A stretch of 64,000 nucleotides of DNA from Channa striata (taxonomy: Eukaryota > Chordata > Actinopteri > Anabantiformes > Channidae), in NCBI GenBank assembly GCA_033026295.1, contig CM065185.1, forward strand, positions 2,852,001 to 2,916,000. Reading direction: 5' to 3'. The translations under genes were made by a program, and so were the position numbers. The notes below the pieces were generated by a model. That model worked only from the letters and a program-made list of their open reading frames with translations, was not told the origin of the DNA and ran no database searches. Every line of letters begins with the position of its first letter. Positions within the stretch are counted from its first letter, which is position 1. Below are positions 24,450 through 37,730 of this stretch, piece after piece.

Positions 24450-26330
24450 TCTTAGGGTTTAAAATGAGCCGGCTACTGCTATGGTCAGATGAGGAGCTCT
24501 AAATTGAGATTATAACAGAGGGATTGAGGGAGAAATAGGTAGCGATGCAGAGACAGTAATAATGCAAAGATAAAGGTTTCCACAAAATGAGGATCAAGAC
24601 AATGGCTGTTTATGAATCTGCACGCTGGCGGATACTTAATCCCCCTTCAAATATCACTTCATTTAGCTCACGCACACACAAGACACAAGACACAAGCACA
24701 CAGAAATGCATAAATAAAATCTCAGTGTTTGTCTCAGATAAAAGCCATTGTATCTTGTAGCTGCCTGTATACAAAATCAGCCTCCGAGTTGTAACCTGCA
24801 ATACTTAACCTTGGTAAATGACACACAGCACACAGGCTGTTTCAATGATGTATGCAAATTGAATAGAAACGAGGAAAACGGGGATAGAGATCCCAAAATA
24901 GCAAAGCAAACAAGACAGAATAATGAATTTAAATTGTTATTGGTCCACTGCCATAGAGACGATTATTTAAACAAGAGAGTAGCCACTTAACACCGATCAT
25001 TTGAGGTCTCGCCAATAATGGTTGTTTTAGACAGCACTCTCACAAACAATCAATAGACTAATAACCAAGGATATGCAGTTGAGTGAAGCCACAAAAATGA
25101 GTACACTCCGGTAATTTAAGCAAGATAGAGGTCAGCCACCTTTGGAATTGAACTCATATCAAACATTTTAATACGATTCATACTCAAATACACTTTTACT
25201 GTCTAGCTGGGTTCATTTAGGCTGATGTAAAAATTTTGTCCCAAACAAGAAAAAAATATACCTCGTTGCCTTGGTGTGCTTCATGTTCACACTGACTTAT
25301 TACGAATAAACCAGGAGTCATAAGGACTGAGCAACAACTCACTGACAGATGACTTGGTGATGTCGCACTGCATCATCATCAGCTCCACTGTATATTAGAA
25401 AATCAAAGTCCAGTGACAGGCAGCAATTCATTTGACATCTTTTTCTGAACCCAGTGCATTTAATAATCTTCTCTGGTGTCACAGAGCTCACCAAAAAAAT
25501 TATATATAACTTCCCCTCCTCAAAGCCTTTTGTAATAGTAAGTAGTTAAACAATAAATATTGATTGTATAATGTTTATATGTACAAATGGTCTGTCTTCC
25601 TTTCACACACCTTCGCTTTAGGCAGCCTCAGCCCAGTTGTTCAGTGTGCACTGATGACGATTCGGATTCTGACATAGATGATGTGAAAACATGAATGACA
25701 GGAATTCAAAAGGTAAATGACTGTACTACAATAGTTCATCCCGATCATTAGGTATCCATGGTAACATGAATATGACTCTCGCAAGGGTGCACGTTGTCCC
25801 TAAACACAATAAAACATACTGTGGAAATTCCACAATAAATTTTCACCTCTAAAATTACAAGAAGAATTATTCCCATTAGTCATTATTTATAACAAAAAGC
25901 CAAAAGGCAGTCATAACTAACAATGTTCAACTCAATCAATTTTTCCCTGTCGCTTCCCTTCGAAGCATCACTCAAAGCAACCACACTGATTAAAGTGTGT
26001 ACGTTTAAAGAACCTGTTTCATGTGTTAAAGTGAACACAATATGGACAGACAGACTTTCTAAAAACCAAGTTTGAGTAAATGACTCGGAGCCCTTCCTCT
26101 TTGTGATCGATGATCCGACCAGACCAGAAGAAGGAAGGATAATTGGCATTTGTCATGGACTTGATCTATCTGGTCATCTCCACACCTGTCCCCCTGTCTC
26201 CGTGTTGCGCAGAAAAAAACAAACCTGATCAATACATCTGATCGATGGCTTCAAAGATTTAGCCTAAGCTCTGCTCCATTCTCAACAGGCTGTCATTCAG
26301 CAGACACATCTTATTCCAGCAGGAGACAGC
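24450..26330. other. Noncoding DNA, no gene seen
   Basis: AT-rich, with no recognised transposon, RNA gene or exon. Short frames at 24610-24990 and 25883-26149 lack motifs. Confidence 0.55.
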
Positions 26331-26760
26331 TATTCACTTTCTGCTTTCAACTGTCTGTGGAAAGTAAAGCACTCGCTGTCGTCCATTCTGAAGGATTCTG
26401 ACAAGGGTGGTGTGTTTTCGGTGGGCCGAGCGCACAGATCGCAGCGCTCATTCGAGAGGGAAGAGAAGGCAGGGAGGCGGAGGTGGCGCTGTGGAGAGGC
26501 CTGGCTGTTGAAACAGACGAATGCAGAAGCTGCGTTCAGGAAATCATCAAACAGCAGTTGGTTAAGGGTCTCTCTTGTTCCACAGCAGTAAAGGGATCTT
26601 GATGATATGACGCCAGGCTGAGACGATGAATGTGACTTTTGGCTCTGGTTATAGATAGTACCATTTTGTTCGTCACAGGCTGCCTTTCTTCCACTGGCAG
26701 CAAGCTGAATGGGGGCTTGGCATTTGAAAGGAAGCCGAGAGATTTGCTGGCGGATTAATC
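26330..26760. promoter_or_regulatory. Weak CNE-like candidate
   Basis: Complex, moderately GC-rich DNA with CpG words (GGGCCGAGCGCACAG, CAGCGCTCATTCGAG). A 160-codon minus-strand frame (26330-26812) lies over it and the next island. Its translation has no domain I recognise, so I treat it as chance. Confidence 0.3.
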
Positions 26761-27260
26761 CTTTCATTAGGGAAAGTGAGAAGTTAATTGCGGCAACAGC
26801 TGCATCTCTCATGTTTACACGACTGACGGTTTAAACGCCATCCCTTTAAACGGAAAAAAGCAATTATCAATAAATGCAGGGCAATCTTGCTATGATGAAT
26901 TGAGATCAAATTAGTCTTTCTTCCTCGCTGCGCGGCGTCTTCGGGGTGCAAACAGCCATGTTGGCTGGCAGCACGTGGCCTGTTCCTGAGCTGAATTGTC
27001 ACACAACAAAGATAAAACACTTGACTTTCTGCAATGACGAGTTCCCAGGGAGAGTGATCAAAGGTAAAGCTGGAGTCGTGATTTCTAGCTGATGAGGAGA
27101 GAGGGGGGGCGAGGAGAGAGTGCAGGGAGGAGGCTGAAAGGGGCTTTAATTCGCTGGCTGAGGGGGAAGAGGAATCAGGTGTGTTGATACTCAGCGGAAC
27201 AACAACTTCAACAGAAGAAGAGCGTGCCAGAAAAGTCAAATTATGCGGGCTATTAAGAAA
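26760..27260. promoter_or_regulatory. CNE-like candidate island
   Basis: Complex DNA rich in TAAT/ATTA cores: GCGGATTAATCC, CATTAGGGAAAG, GAAGTTAATTGCGG, GCAATTATCAATAAATG and GATCAAATTAGTC. The GGATTAATCC palindrome resembles a paired OTX/bicoid-type site. The 151-codon minus frame at 26784-27239 shows no known domain. A developmental enhancer is a reasonable hypothesis, but conservation is untested. Confidence 0.5.
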
Positions 27261-27585
27261 CTAAGACAGCGTGGTTATTTTAAAAGTTTTCTTTGAAAAA
27301 GTGATGATCAAGAGAGAAATTAAAAGATGGGAACGCGCTGTGAAAGGAAGTGGGATGAGCATGGCAGAAGGGACAAGTAACGGGATGACTCAAAACAACG
27401 ACTGTCCGACACTAAGAAGGAACTCAAAGACAAGACAAAAAAATAAGGGAGAGGGGCTAAAGAAGGAGGGGTTACATTCAGCGGTACAGCTGATCAATTT
27501 CCCATCCCCATAATAGATGTGACGAGCCTGGTGGGCTGTTTTCTGTCAGGCTTGACCGATCGAAACACAATCCCCACTGGGAGCC

Positions 27586-27586
<1 letters not shown>
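27260..27586. other. Noncoding, purine-biased
   Basis: Positions about 27280-27470 are A/G-biased, giving a Lys/Arg-rich 80-codon frame that I do not believe codes. No other feature is seen. Confidence 0.5.

Positions 27587-27626
<40 letters not shown>
27587..27626. repeat. (AC)20 microsatellite
   Basis: Uninterrupted AC dinucleotide repeat of 40 bases. Confidence 0.95.
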
Positions 27627-27630
<4 letters not shown>

Positions 27631-28026
27631 CTATGCCAGCTCAGACAAAAAATGTCATGTTTCAACAAACACATACTTGAAGCATTACTAATGAGCTAAC
27701 CTTGAAACACATGGTGGCAAAAGAAACAAAGAAATGGAAGATAACAAAAAAAGAAGATGGAATGGTTTGTTCACTGAGGCCTCTCCATGGTCACACGCTG
27801 ATGAACTGATGAACTGATGCTCCATTTCATCAGCTGAGCTTTCAGTCATACAGAGACGTAAAGCAGCTCCCACCTATTTTTTTTTTACTCACGACCTTGT
27901 GTTGTGCCCTTTTAATCTCTCACCCTCCATCTTTAATGACACAGAGTGTCTTTTCACGCACTTTTCCAAGGCCACGTTGTACTGATGCTTCCACTTTAAA
28001 CCACACACAAATGTGCCAGTATCAAT

Positions 28027-28054
<28 letters not shown>
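28027..28054. repeat. (AC)14 microsatellite
   Basis: Uninterrupted AC dinucleotide repeat of 28 bases. Confidence 0.95.
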
Positions 28055-28058
<4 letters not shown>

Positions 28059-28059
28059 G

Positions 28060-31000
28060 TCATGTTACCTAGCAGCAGTGTCAGACAGTGGAAGGTGGGC
28101 ATGTGGAAGAAACCTCAGCATGACAGAGCACAACAGGAACAGGCTCTTACTCATAGCCCATATCTGTCAGGACCCCCACCCACGCATCCCCATGCTGCTT
28201 TACCAAGACCCACCACAACACAAACACACTCAAACTCTCTCCCCGTTTGCTTTAACTCCAGCTGTTCCCCCTGGAAGTACATCCATGGAGGCTGGTGGAA
28301 GCCATGCAGGCGTGTGATCATGTGTGTGTGTGTGTACGTGTGAGTGTGCACCTGCAGATGGAAGGAGTATCTTTTCATGTGCATCCTTTTGTTTTTCATG
28401 ACATTTGCCATATTGCGTGTGCCATAGCATTTGCAAAGAGAGGGTGACAAAAGTGGAACAGTATAAAATTATGGTATGTGTTGTAAGAATAACACAAAAA
28501 AGGATCAACACTTAAAAGCACATAAGCCTCAAAACGCTGCAAACACAGCCAAGGAGCGGAGGAGCGCAGCTGATACATGCAGTACACTGAATTCAACATT
28601 AAGGGTGCACCAGTCCAGTCACGTTTGTGACTGGACACCAATCAGGCGACGTTGTTATGAAGTGCTAGGGGCATCTGAACCGCCCAATCAGGGGCAAAAA
28701 AATAAATCTGGACAGTGTTCAGACACAAATAGCAACACAGCTGATGAGCCGATTTGTGGGAGTCCATTGAACGTCAGTGGTGTAGTCATCATCACAGCCC
28801 GTGATCATGGATGAAAAAGGTTTGGACAGAAGGCAGAGTGAATGCTGCGTACAAAGGCACCGAGCACACAAACACTGACAACAGGTAAGCAGACACCTCA
28901 GCCATCAAGTGGACAATAACATGTTACTATTATTATGATGGGATACTGTGATGTATTTCCCTAAGGATAAGGAGACATGTCAAGCAGCTGTACTAACAAG
29001 AGTTATGGTGGAATTTAAATGTCATTTGAACACATTTGTTGGAAGCAAGAGAAAAGTTGCCCGGTTTCAATACAAAATAATACACGCGTTTTGTGATCTT
29101 TTCTGTAATGGCCTTTGAAGTCCATATTCTCAAAGAGGAACACATTTAACACTTCCTGGTTGGCATACAGTTATCGCATGCAAACAACACAGCTTCTGCT
29201 CAAAACTAGCTCGAATGTTGCTCTTTGCATTTGAAAGGTCACTTGAACCCTTTTCAACTGATAACAGCCAGAAAGTCAAGACCATCTTCTTTTTATTGTG
29301 GTTCCCGATGCTTAACCCGACCACCACTGCTCCCCCGAGCCCCGTGTTGGACTCCCACAGACTGATGACCTACAGTACAAGGAGAGCTGCAAACAAGGCC
29401 AGAAGTACAGGACGTTTGTGATCTTTCAGCTCATTACCGGCCTCACAAGGCATTTTTAAAAATCTCAAGGCTGGAAAGTAACAGGACAAAATCAAGAGTG
29501 TACATACCTTTTAAATTAATCCCTTAAGCAATTTGCATAGAATGACCTTTGCAACGAGATTACATACATTATTGGCATCCGGTGTGTGCTGACATGTCGT
29601 CAATTGAACAGTGACCATGTATTAATTCATCTGACCGTGGCGCAGAGTAATAACAGTGATATTAGTTGCTTTACAGCAACACTGTCCACAGCAGCCCTTG
29701 CCACAAACACAGTAGTTTTAATTGTGACGGATGAAAAGACTAAGCAACCTCTACAAAATCACATTTGACCCACATCGTTTTCAAGGAACAGCCGTGGTTT
29801 CAAACTGGCCAGCTACAGTAGCTATGTAGAAGAAGCGTGGCCTTAAACCATCACTGCCCCAACCCTCGACACCACATCAGATCGATGAGAACAGGAAGTG
29901 GGCTGCTAGACGGCGTTACTTGAGGCCCGAGCCTGAGGGGAACATGCTTTAATCAGCCAGTTAAGTGAAAACACCTGTGTGGGTTTCCTCTGAATCAGCT
30001 GGGGACATAATGTAGATGTGCACTGATTTTATACAAAGCCTTTTGCATTTATTTATTTATAGTCTCTTTGGTTTACTGCAATTTCAGTGCGCTCAGTTTA
30101 TGCTTATGCATTTCATTTTTAGAAATTTCATTGATAAACCATAGCTCAAAGTGTGCCTCCAATATTAGTGATTTTGTTTTTATTTATTTTTTTGGGACTA
30201 AATGTGCTTGTCTGTCTGTTCTCACCCTGCAATATGCTGGCAACCTGCCTGGGATGTTCCTACATTCTCCCCTCTGCTCAAATGAACCTATGGCTCTGGG
30301 CAGTATTAGGCCAGCATAATAAATCTTTTTTTGTTGTACGTCTGCATTCAGGAATCAGTGGGGAATTATTTATTGCTATTCAATAATTGGAGTGGTTATG
30401 CATTCCTGAAAAATGTGAAAGATACAGCATTGTATTGTTATGCCTTCGCAGAAAATAATCAGAACAACACAGAACAAAATCTATCATAAAAAATCAATTA
30501 TACATCAATTACAAGAAATCTCTTTAAAGTTTCAGCTCCTCTTTCATGTAAAATTTCCATATAACTTGTGTTTTTATTAATAGTCTTGCTGTATGTATAA
30601 AAATAGATGGGGATCAGTGTACAGTTACAATATGCTAGGGGAAAGGTATTATGATAACAAAAAGTAACAAGGCATTTCTAGGCCAGGTCCAAGAGAGAAA
30701 AACTGCTTCTCAAGACTCAGCCACGACTCCCCAGTGAGCGGTTCACTTGGTGTGTAGCAGCCCTGCACATACAAAAGGCAAGAAATTACTGTCCACTTGA
30801 AGTGAGACGAGTGACAATGCTCTGCAGAACAAACAACCTTTCTGTCTAATGCTGTGTACAACGCAACAAGGAACAGAGTCTCCATCCAAAGCGTGCTTTG
30901 TCAAGCTCAAAACATGATTCCAGCATTGTAGTGCTGTGAAGTTCCTGCCATGTAGGCCAAGCCAAAACAAATGTGATGTCAACGCAATAATAAATGAGAT

Positions 31001-32560
31001 TTGTGTTTGAGTGCGACCACGATAATTAGTCTCAAGACGGTATGTTAGTAGAGAGAAGGCTCATAAAATATAGAGGCCATTTGGCGTGCACTCAAGAACA
31101 AATCTGTATTCTAAGAGCGTGGGCTGTTACACAAATGTTCTACACAGTTTAAATCTGGCAGAGGCACAGTCAGAAAACTTTGTTTGGAGGAAAGATGCTG
31201 ACGGTTCCAGGCAGCAGGCTCGAAAGATTACTGAGTCAGCGCACGTACATATACGCGCGTCCTCTCTCAGACACACATAACACGCATGCCGACATGCCAC
31301 ACACTCCATTCGAAGAAAAATTCCCTCTTTGTTGACTCGATTGCCCGTGTGCCCGAGAGACCGCGCACATCACCATTCAAGGTTCCTGACAAAATTGGGG
31401 TCGCCGCTGAACAGCGCAGCAACTCAAGGTCGGGAAGATGATAATGATGTTTATGAAGTCTAAATCCACAAAATAAGATTCCCTCTGTATCTCCCCCAAG
31501 TGCCTACCTGCCAAGCAAGCCTCCATTGTGACCAAAAGTGAAAGGTCTGGTTCGCATTTTCAGCTGAAAGACGTGACACACGGCGCAGTGGAGTTGAGGA
31601 AGGATTGCTCGGGATAGTACACATGAACCTGAGACTCCAAGAGCTCAAAGTGTATTTGCCATTTACAGGCAGATATAAGAGACGCATTTCTACAATTTCA
31701 CGCAGTGAATTATAGGATTATTGTCCCTGCCCCTCACATCAGCAGGGGATGCAGTGGCATTTTGACAACACTAATCACCTCGTTCTGAAGCCTGTTGTTT
31801 GCTTAGGGGAGTGAAAAAATCTCCAACGGCTGTGACCCGGGATCACACTGCAACAAAAAGTAAAAGGCATAACAAAGATCTTCGCTGCCCATTGGGTGGC
31901 CCAAAACCTCCCGATGTGCTCTTTGGTTCAAGATGCTAGCTGCTTGCTGAAATTGTTACATGGTGTGTTTTCACAGCTTCTATTCAAACAACCCCCTCCC
32001 CTGCCATAACACCCCCATCTGAGAAATGGCAAATGCATCGTGGCCCTCTCCGGTGGAACCGAAAAGTAAAGAAGAAGAAAAGACTCTTTGTATTTCTTTG
32101 AACATTTAATGCTGTTTCTGCCTCTCATCTTTTCATTTTCTGTAACATTAAATATGCATATAAAATGAGACTTTTTGATTAAAGCACCAAAAACACGGCA
32201 GCTCAGTTTAAACATGGATTTTCCGAAAGGGAGCTTGCCAGAGCTAATTGAAGTGTACTTCAGAATCAATCAAATGCCAAAAAAAAACAGTCACAACGAC
32301 ACTCAATTGGTGCTATAAGAACACTGCTGTCTGCCATAGTCGCACATGCACTGTGGTTGAAATGGACTTTGAGTGGATGTAAATGTAGACAATGTAGATA
32401 CAGGAATAAAGATTAACACACATAACCAGTGGATTATATATAATGCATTAGAAAAGCAGCCAAGCACATCGGAGTACGACTGGGACTGACCACAATTTCC
32501 TCAAAAGTGCTCTAACGCACTCTTACATAGACACACTCACACACGCACAGCCTCGACCCC
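28060..32560. other. Noncoding DNA, no gene seen
   Basis: No gene, RNA or transposon recognised. A TG repeat is at about 28320-28336. Possible small complex islands lie at about 29920-30010 and 31340-31740, with no diagnostic signal. All frames are short and unsupported. A perfect short hairpin at 28613-28636 is listed separately. Confidence 0.5.
28613..28636. repeat. Perfect 10-bp inverted repeat (hairpin)
   Basis: GTCCAGTCAC and its exact reverse complement GTGACTGGAC are separated by the four-base loop GTTT. Neither a T run nor a transposon end accompanies it. It could be a chance hairpin or a palindromic protein site. Confidence 0.8.
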
Positions 32561-32830
32561 AAAGTGCTGCTACACACCCAATTACAATTAAATTCTGTGC
32601 TCGGTGCTCCTCGGGGCCACGGTATCGATGATTCATTTTGCGTTTTATCAAAGAAACAGGAGTGCCATTAAAAAGAGATCAGTCAGCCACCAGGCACGAG
32701 GAGTCTGCTTCTAATTGGCCATTCATCAAAAAGCCTTCTCAAGTAGATCGCAGCGCTGAAATATCACGCATGACAACTGAACCGCACTACATTAATTACG
32801 CTACTGATGAACCTTGTGCTCTGTAGTTCG
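32560..32830. promoter_or_regulatory. CNE-like candidate island
   Basis: Complex sequence with many homeodomain-type cores: CCCAATTACAATTAAATTC, CCATTAAAAAG, TTCTAATTGGCC and TACATTAATTACGC. ATCGATGATTCATTTTG adds an ATCGAT palindrome. A 62-codon frame covers part of it without motif support. The density of AT cores in otherwise balanced sequence resembles developmental enhancers. Confidence 0.5.
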
Positions 32831-33408
32831 TCCCTTGTGATTCTAGAGAAGCCTGAAAACACAGACGCGCACACACCTGGACACACGCATGCTGGGATGA
32901 TCACCAAGAGAGTTGTAAGGCTGTCAGAGAAGACAGCTCGCTCTAATACGTAACAGGATACAGTGCGTTACACCAAACTACAAATCACAGTGTTTATCAA
33001 TGTAATATGACACTGAGATGAGCATGAACAAACATCCCCTTTGCTTCTGTATTTTTAGCTTCAAACCCCCTCCCTGAGGTGCTGCCATTTCATCTGCTCA
33101 ATATCATCACTCAACCTTTAAAAAGACGCTTTCAACCATTTCACTTCACAGCATGTCCGGCATGTTTTCAGAGACGGAGCACTGGTTTGAAAGGATATTG
33201 CAGTCGCAGTCTCTCGGCTGTCTTTGTTCAACTTAGCAGTCATCAGGACACACGCAGATGAAGCATTTTGAGCTCCATCTCTCTCTTCTCACCACGCGCA
33301 GGGAATTCTCCCTTTCATCCATTTCCTGATGCACTCTAACTAGACAGTTTTCGGTCATGTCCCAAAATTATGCGTGTTAGCTCTCTAGCTTCCCTCACGC
33401 ATGCACGC

Positions 33409-33430
33409 ACACACACACACACACACACAC
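33409..33430. repeat. (AC)11 microsatellite
   Basis: Uninterrupted AC repeat of 22 bases next to CACGCATGCACGC-type alternating purine-pyrimidine sequence. Confidence 0.9.
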
Positions 33431-34315
33431 ATGCACAGCTGCACATCCACTGACAATTCATCCATCTCTGAATCTCTCATTTTCTGGTTTGAGCATTTTG
33501 GCGCTTTTTTCCCCCCTTCAGAGCTGCTGGATCAGCTGGGGCCGGGTTCATCACTAAGCAGTTGCCCACAGGCCAAGAAACAGAGAGGCAGGCGCTGTTA
33601 GTGTGGTTACTGAGCAACTACTGGGTTAAAACAGGCATAAAAAGAGCCACACGTAAGCTTGTTTGCATGTACACATACACACACATATATTTGCAGTGTT
33701 TCCTTTAGGCGCAGGGCTGATGAGGAAAGAATCTTCAAAGTAACGGAGTGAAACCCAGATGGTGTTTGATGTGTGGATAATGATTTAGGTAAGGATACGC
33801 AACACATCCAGACTCAACAGAAGCCTGAAACTGTTGTGCAGACTCGAGAATGAAAAACCGGAAAGTGAGAGCTTTTCGAAGCACAGGAAATGTATCTATG
33901 AAGTCTTGGAAGGGGGGATCGTTCCTGAACCAGAATGTCGGCATAACTACTTTTCGTACATCAAGCAGCAAGAGTCACCTTGCGGGAATTGAACTTGTGC
34001 CCTTGCAGACTCTTGTGAGTGTCGGCCTGTGCTCAGGAGCTCCGGACTGGGCACCGCAGCTATCTGTTCATCATTGTCATACAGTAATTCAGGATGTAAT
34101 GTGCCTCTGAGTCCCTAAGAAGCAGAGGAACAGACACACGGTCTACACGGAGCATTCTAAGCCCAGTCAGTGTCCTGTAGGACCGGCTATTTAACACAGG
34201 AATAAGCCAATTATCTTCATGGGGTAGGCAAATTTACAATAGGATTTACTCAATTCCTACAGGACCCCCATGTCAGGGGTGGCAGCTTATACTGTAGGTT
34301 TCGTTCTGTCACGGC

Positions 34316-34318
<3 letters not shown>

Positions 34319-34362
<44 letters not shown>
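34319..34362. repeat. (AC)22 microsatellite
   Basis: Uninterrupted AC repeat of 44 bases, the longest perfect dinucleotide array in the window. Confidence 0.95.
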
Positions 34363-34364
<2 letters not shown>

Positions 34365-36680
34365 TGCAGTGTCTTTGATACACCCCAGCCGTGCAAATGC
34401 ACATTAACACCAGCCTGAGCAAACACCTACACAGTTACTCCTACCTACCCAAGGCACAGTCTGCATTTTTCCAGAATTACTGGCAGCCCTATTATACATA
34501 AGCCAAAACACTTAAGAAATAAACAATGCAAATATGACCTACCTTCTGTGAAAGTGTTTCTCTTTTTCAAAAGCAATTGTTCAGAATATTGTTAATTCCC
34601 TGAGTATGATAAATTTAATTCCAAAACATTCGTTACAGTCATTGGCACCTTTTTTGTTGCAAGGCTTATTAAAGTCTTCCTAAATTGTGTTAAACCATAG
34701 TGAAATTATTTAAGTAGCTACAGCGAGCGCTTTCCAATTTCATGTGTGCCTATAAATTCAGAAGTAAGAACAAGTAAATCACAGGCCAGTGAAAGCTGTA
34801 AAATTGTAACGTGCAATTCCATAACGTGTTTAAAGATATGCACCAAAACTAATCATTTCAATGCGAGCTCTAAATGAAGAAAATCAAATTTAACATTCAA
34901 TATTATGATGTTAGATTCCACGTGCTAATTTCTTAATTGTACCTTCCCCCATTTCACTGCAGCTACTATAAAAGAGATTTGACCCTGCTTATGGATTCCA
35001 CCCTCATTATCCCTGCCCGTTTAAGTAAGGCAAGCGGGGCTGTGTGACTGATATTTCTGTACTTTGATCTGGTCTTCACTTGTTCACCTTAGTCCTCCCA
35101 CCACTGTGACTCATGCTTTCAAGGAATGCTATGAACAAGCCTATTCTCTGGGCTGATATCCATGCAGAAATTATCCAAAATTTTACTTTTTGTTAAACAA
35201 AGTTCAAGTCTAAACTGAGTTATTTGAAAAAGGATTAAATCTTGTGCCCTAATGTAAAAAAATAAATCGATAAGATGAGTGTTGCCTATGGAGAGGTTTA
35301 CATTACTTCTACTGGAGGTCAAGGTTAAATTGCACCAGAAGCTGTTTGGAAAGACATTTGCTTAAAAGTTACAAAGTAGGGTGGAATCAATTATTCATTA
35401 CAAATTACTCCTGCATTACTTTAGTGATTAATCAAAAGCTAAAGAAATCTGTTACGCATTAGTTTTCCAATGTGTAACAAAAACTAATAAAAAACGAAAT
35501 CCTTTTGTAACATATTTACTGGCCATAAATAGTGAATGTGAGCTTGACTATAAGATAGATGGCTAGAGAAATATAAAAAGGAAAGCCTTAAAATACTGTT
35601 ATTGTTCTATTCATTTCCCAAAACAAAAAAAAAACACCTTTAATATGAATAGAAAGGGTTAGATATGGAGCTACAAGTAAAGAAAGGAAAGGACATTGTA
35701 AGTTAACAGAAGCTACAAGCATGTGTACATAAAAACAATGCCTTCAGAACTCGAAACCACTCTGATACATTCATCATAGCTTTCAGCCAAACCAAATGGA
35801 GAGAATGTGTACGAATACTTTATCCAGCAGAGTTCTGTGCGTCTGTGTTGAACATAATCTGATCTTACTGAAAGCAAAAACAGAAAAGGCAATACAAAAT
35901 AAAAGAAAAACACTTCCGGGAGCAGTAGCAGCTCAAACGTCACAATCCTCCATCAAACTTTGTGTGAGGAGAAAATCCCCCCCCCCCCACCAAAAACAAA
36001 GTAATTTTAAAACTGTGGCTGAATTTCAAATTACAAAAGTCATCACATGTACGAGTCTTACGGATTTTAAGTGAAGCCTTTGCTTCTGATTTCATTTAAC
36101 TTCAGGGACCCTGGGAGCGCTGCTATCTCCACAGTTTTCTTCTTTCACCTATACTTACATATATTGGCACAGGCAAAACATTGAAATCTTTCCAATAAGA
36201 TCTAAAGGAACTGTGAAGAAATGCTCAGTATCATTATCCAGCGCTCGATTCCTGGCTCAAACTCAACTTTCTATCAGAAACAACTAGAGAAAAGACTCAT
36301 TTTAGCTCACCACTTCAATATTTCAGCCTTTGGCAGCAAGTCCATAACCTACACACACATACAGTAAAACCAATAGTCACATGAGCTTTCTCATTCTGTC
36401 AATGTCTGACTCTCTAACCCTCTTTCTTCCTCATTTCTACACAGTAGGGTATAAATGTAAATACACAGAAAGCTCACACAGACCGACACACATTCAGCCT
36501 GGAGCAGCCTCCTGTCTTTCTGTATAATAATGTCTCCAGTGGAGCGAGCCGCTGTACTTTTTTCACTGGAGTCCTCCTTCATCCCATCCATTCAAACAGC
36601 CATCCACCACTGAGCTGGGAGTTGCCTCCACCAATCTAACATCCCGCTCTGAATTTCAGTCCACTCTGGCAGTAATGCAG

Positions 36681-36692
36681 ACCCCCTGCTGG
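36681..36692 (-). promoter_or_regulatory. Candidate CTCF-binding motif, reverse orientation
   Basis: The plus strand reads ACCCCCTGCTGG, which is CCAGCAGGGGGT on the minus strand, an almost exact match to the vertebrate CTCF core. It is in convergent orientation with the forward motif at 19218. Whether it is bound is unknown. Confidence 0.4.
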
Positions 36693-36764
36693 TAGCAGAT
36701 AGAAGATGTGCCTACATACTTACAATTCTTGTCACAGGGAGAAAATTGAGGAAAATCAGAATAA

Positions 36765-36790
36765 TGTGTGTGTGTGTGTGTGTGTGTGTG
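36765..36790. repeat. (TG)13 microsatellite
   Basis: Uninterrupted TG repeat of 26 bases. Confidence 0.95.
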
Positions 36791-36799
36791 TTTGTACCG

Positions 36800-37730
36800 T
36801 TGCTAGACTGTTTGAAGACAATGATTATGTATGACTCTTCCAAGTCGCAGACTTGTGTGGCTTATCTCGACTATGTGCTTTCATATATGCATTCCCACCT
36901 GCCTGCATTACCACACGCACGCAAGCAAATGGCGATGTTGGTCTGAGAACAATCAGACCGTGACAGACTCTGCAGCACCATCCCACAGGCCTCCACAGAG
37001 GGGAAAAAAAACACTGCACTGCTAGACATGGCCATTTCCTCTAAATGACTGCCCCCTTCTTCTCATCACCACCAGGGAGAGAATGACTCCATGTCTCGAC
37101 ATAGCACCACTCAGGCTGGGGTCGGCGTGTCCTGCTCTAACCTCCGTGGGGGACAATGGGGACATGGCTCTGCATCAGGGGATGATGGGGACGAGCGTGA
37201 AGGATGTTCAAGCTGAATCTCACACTTTTCAACAGGGAGATGCTTGGTGTGAAACCCTTGACGAATTTCCCATCTTAAAAACTCGGCATCAGCAATCATG
37301 TGTCTTCACCTCCTTTGATGCACGATCCCCATCAAAGGGCACTGAGGGAAACTATAGTACATCATCCCTCACATCTAAAAGGAGCATCATGTATGGATGA
37401 AAAATTGCTCGTCAGTTACTTGCCTTGAGTGGGTAATTGGAGATGATATAGTTGAGATTCAGTTTTGGGCAAAGTCACTGCAGAGTCACAAGCTTTTCAC
37501 TCCCCCTTCAAAAGACTGACACCAAAGGAAAAGCACTCCGCCGAAGGTTTTTTACTGCTATTCCATTTTCCCCGTGCCTGGAAAGCAAGAATAGGGGAGT
37601 ACAAGCAGGATCTGAAGCAACGTTAGATCCTGGAAGCTCCTTGTTTCCTTTCCGGTTTGAAAGAATCAGAAAGGGAATTCTGCCATTACATTATCTCTGT
37701 GTACGAGGGCCCTAGGGAACATTCGTGTCT
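36800..37730. other. Noncoding DNA, no gene seen
   Basis: A plus frame of 105 codons (37083-37400) and a minus frame (37111-37299) overlap and neither has a domain. No repeat is recognised. Confidence 0.45.

Larger units (their letters stand above)
32830..36680. other. Noncoding DNA with microsatellites
   Basis: No gene is supported. Contents: AC repeats at 33409-33430 and 34319-34362, a C12 run at 35977-35988 and long AT-rich stretches at 34480-35720. Short frames have no motifs. Confidence 0.55.
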
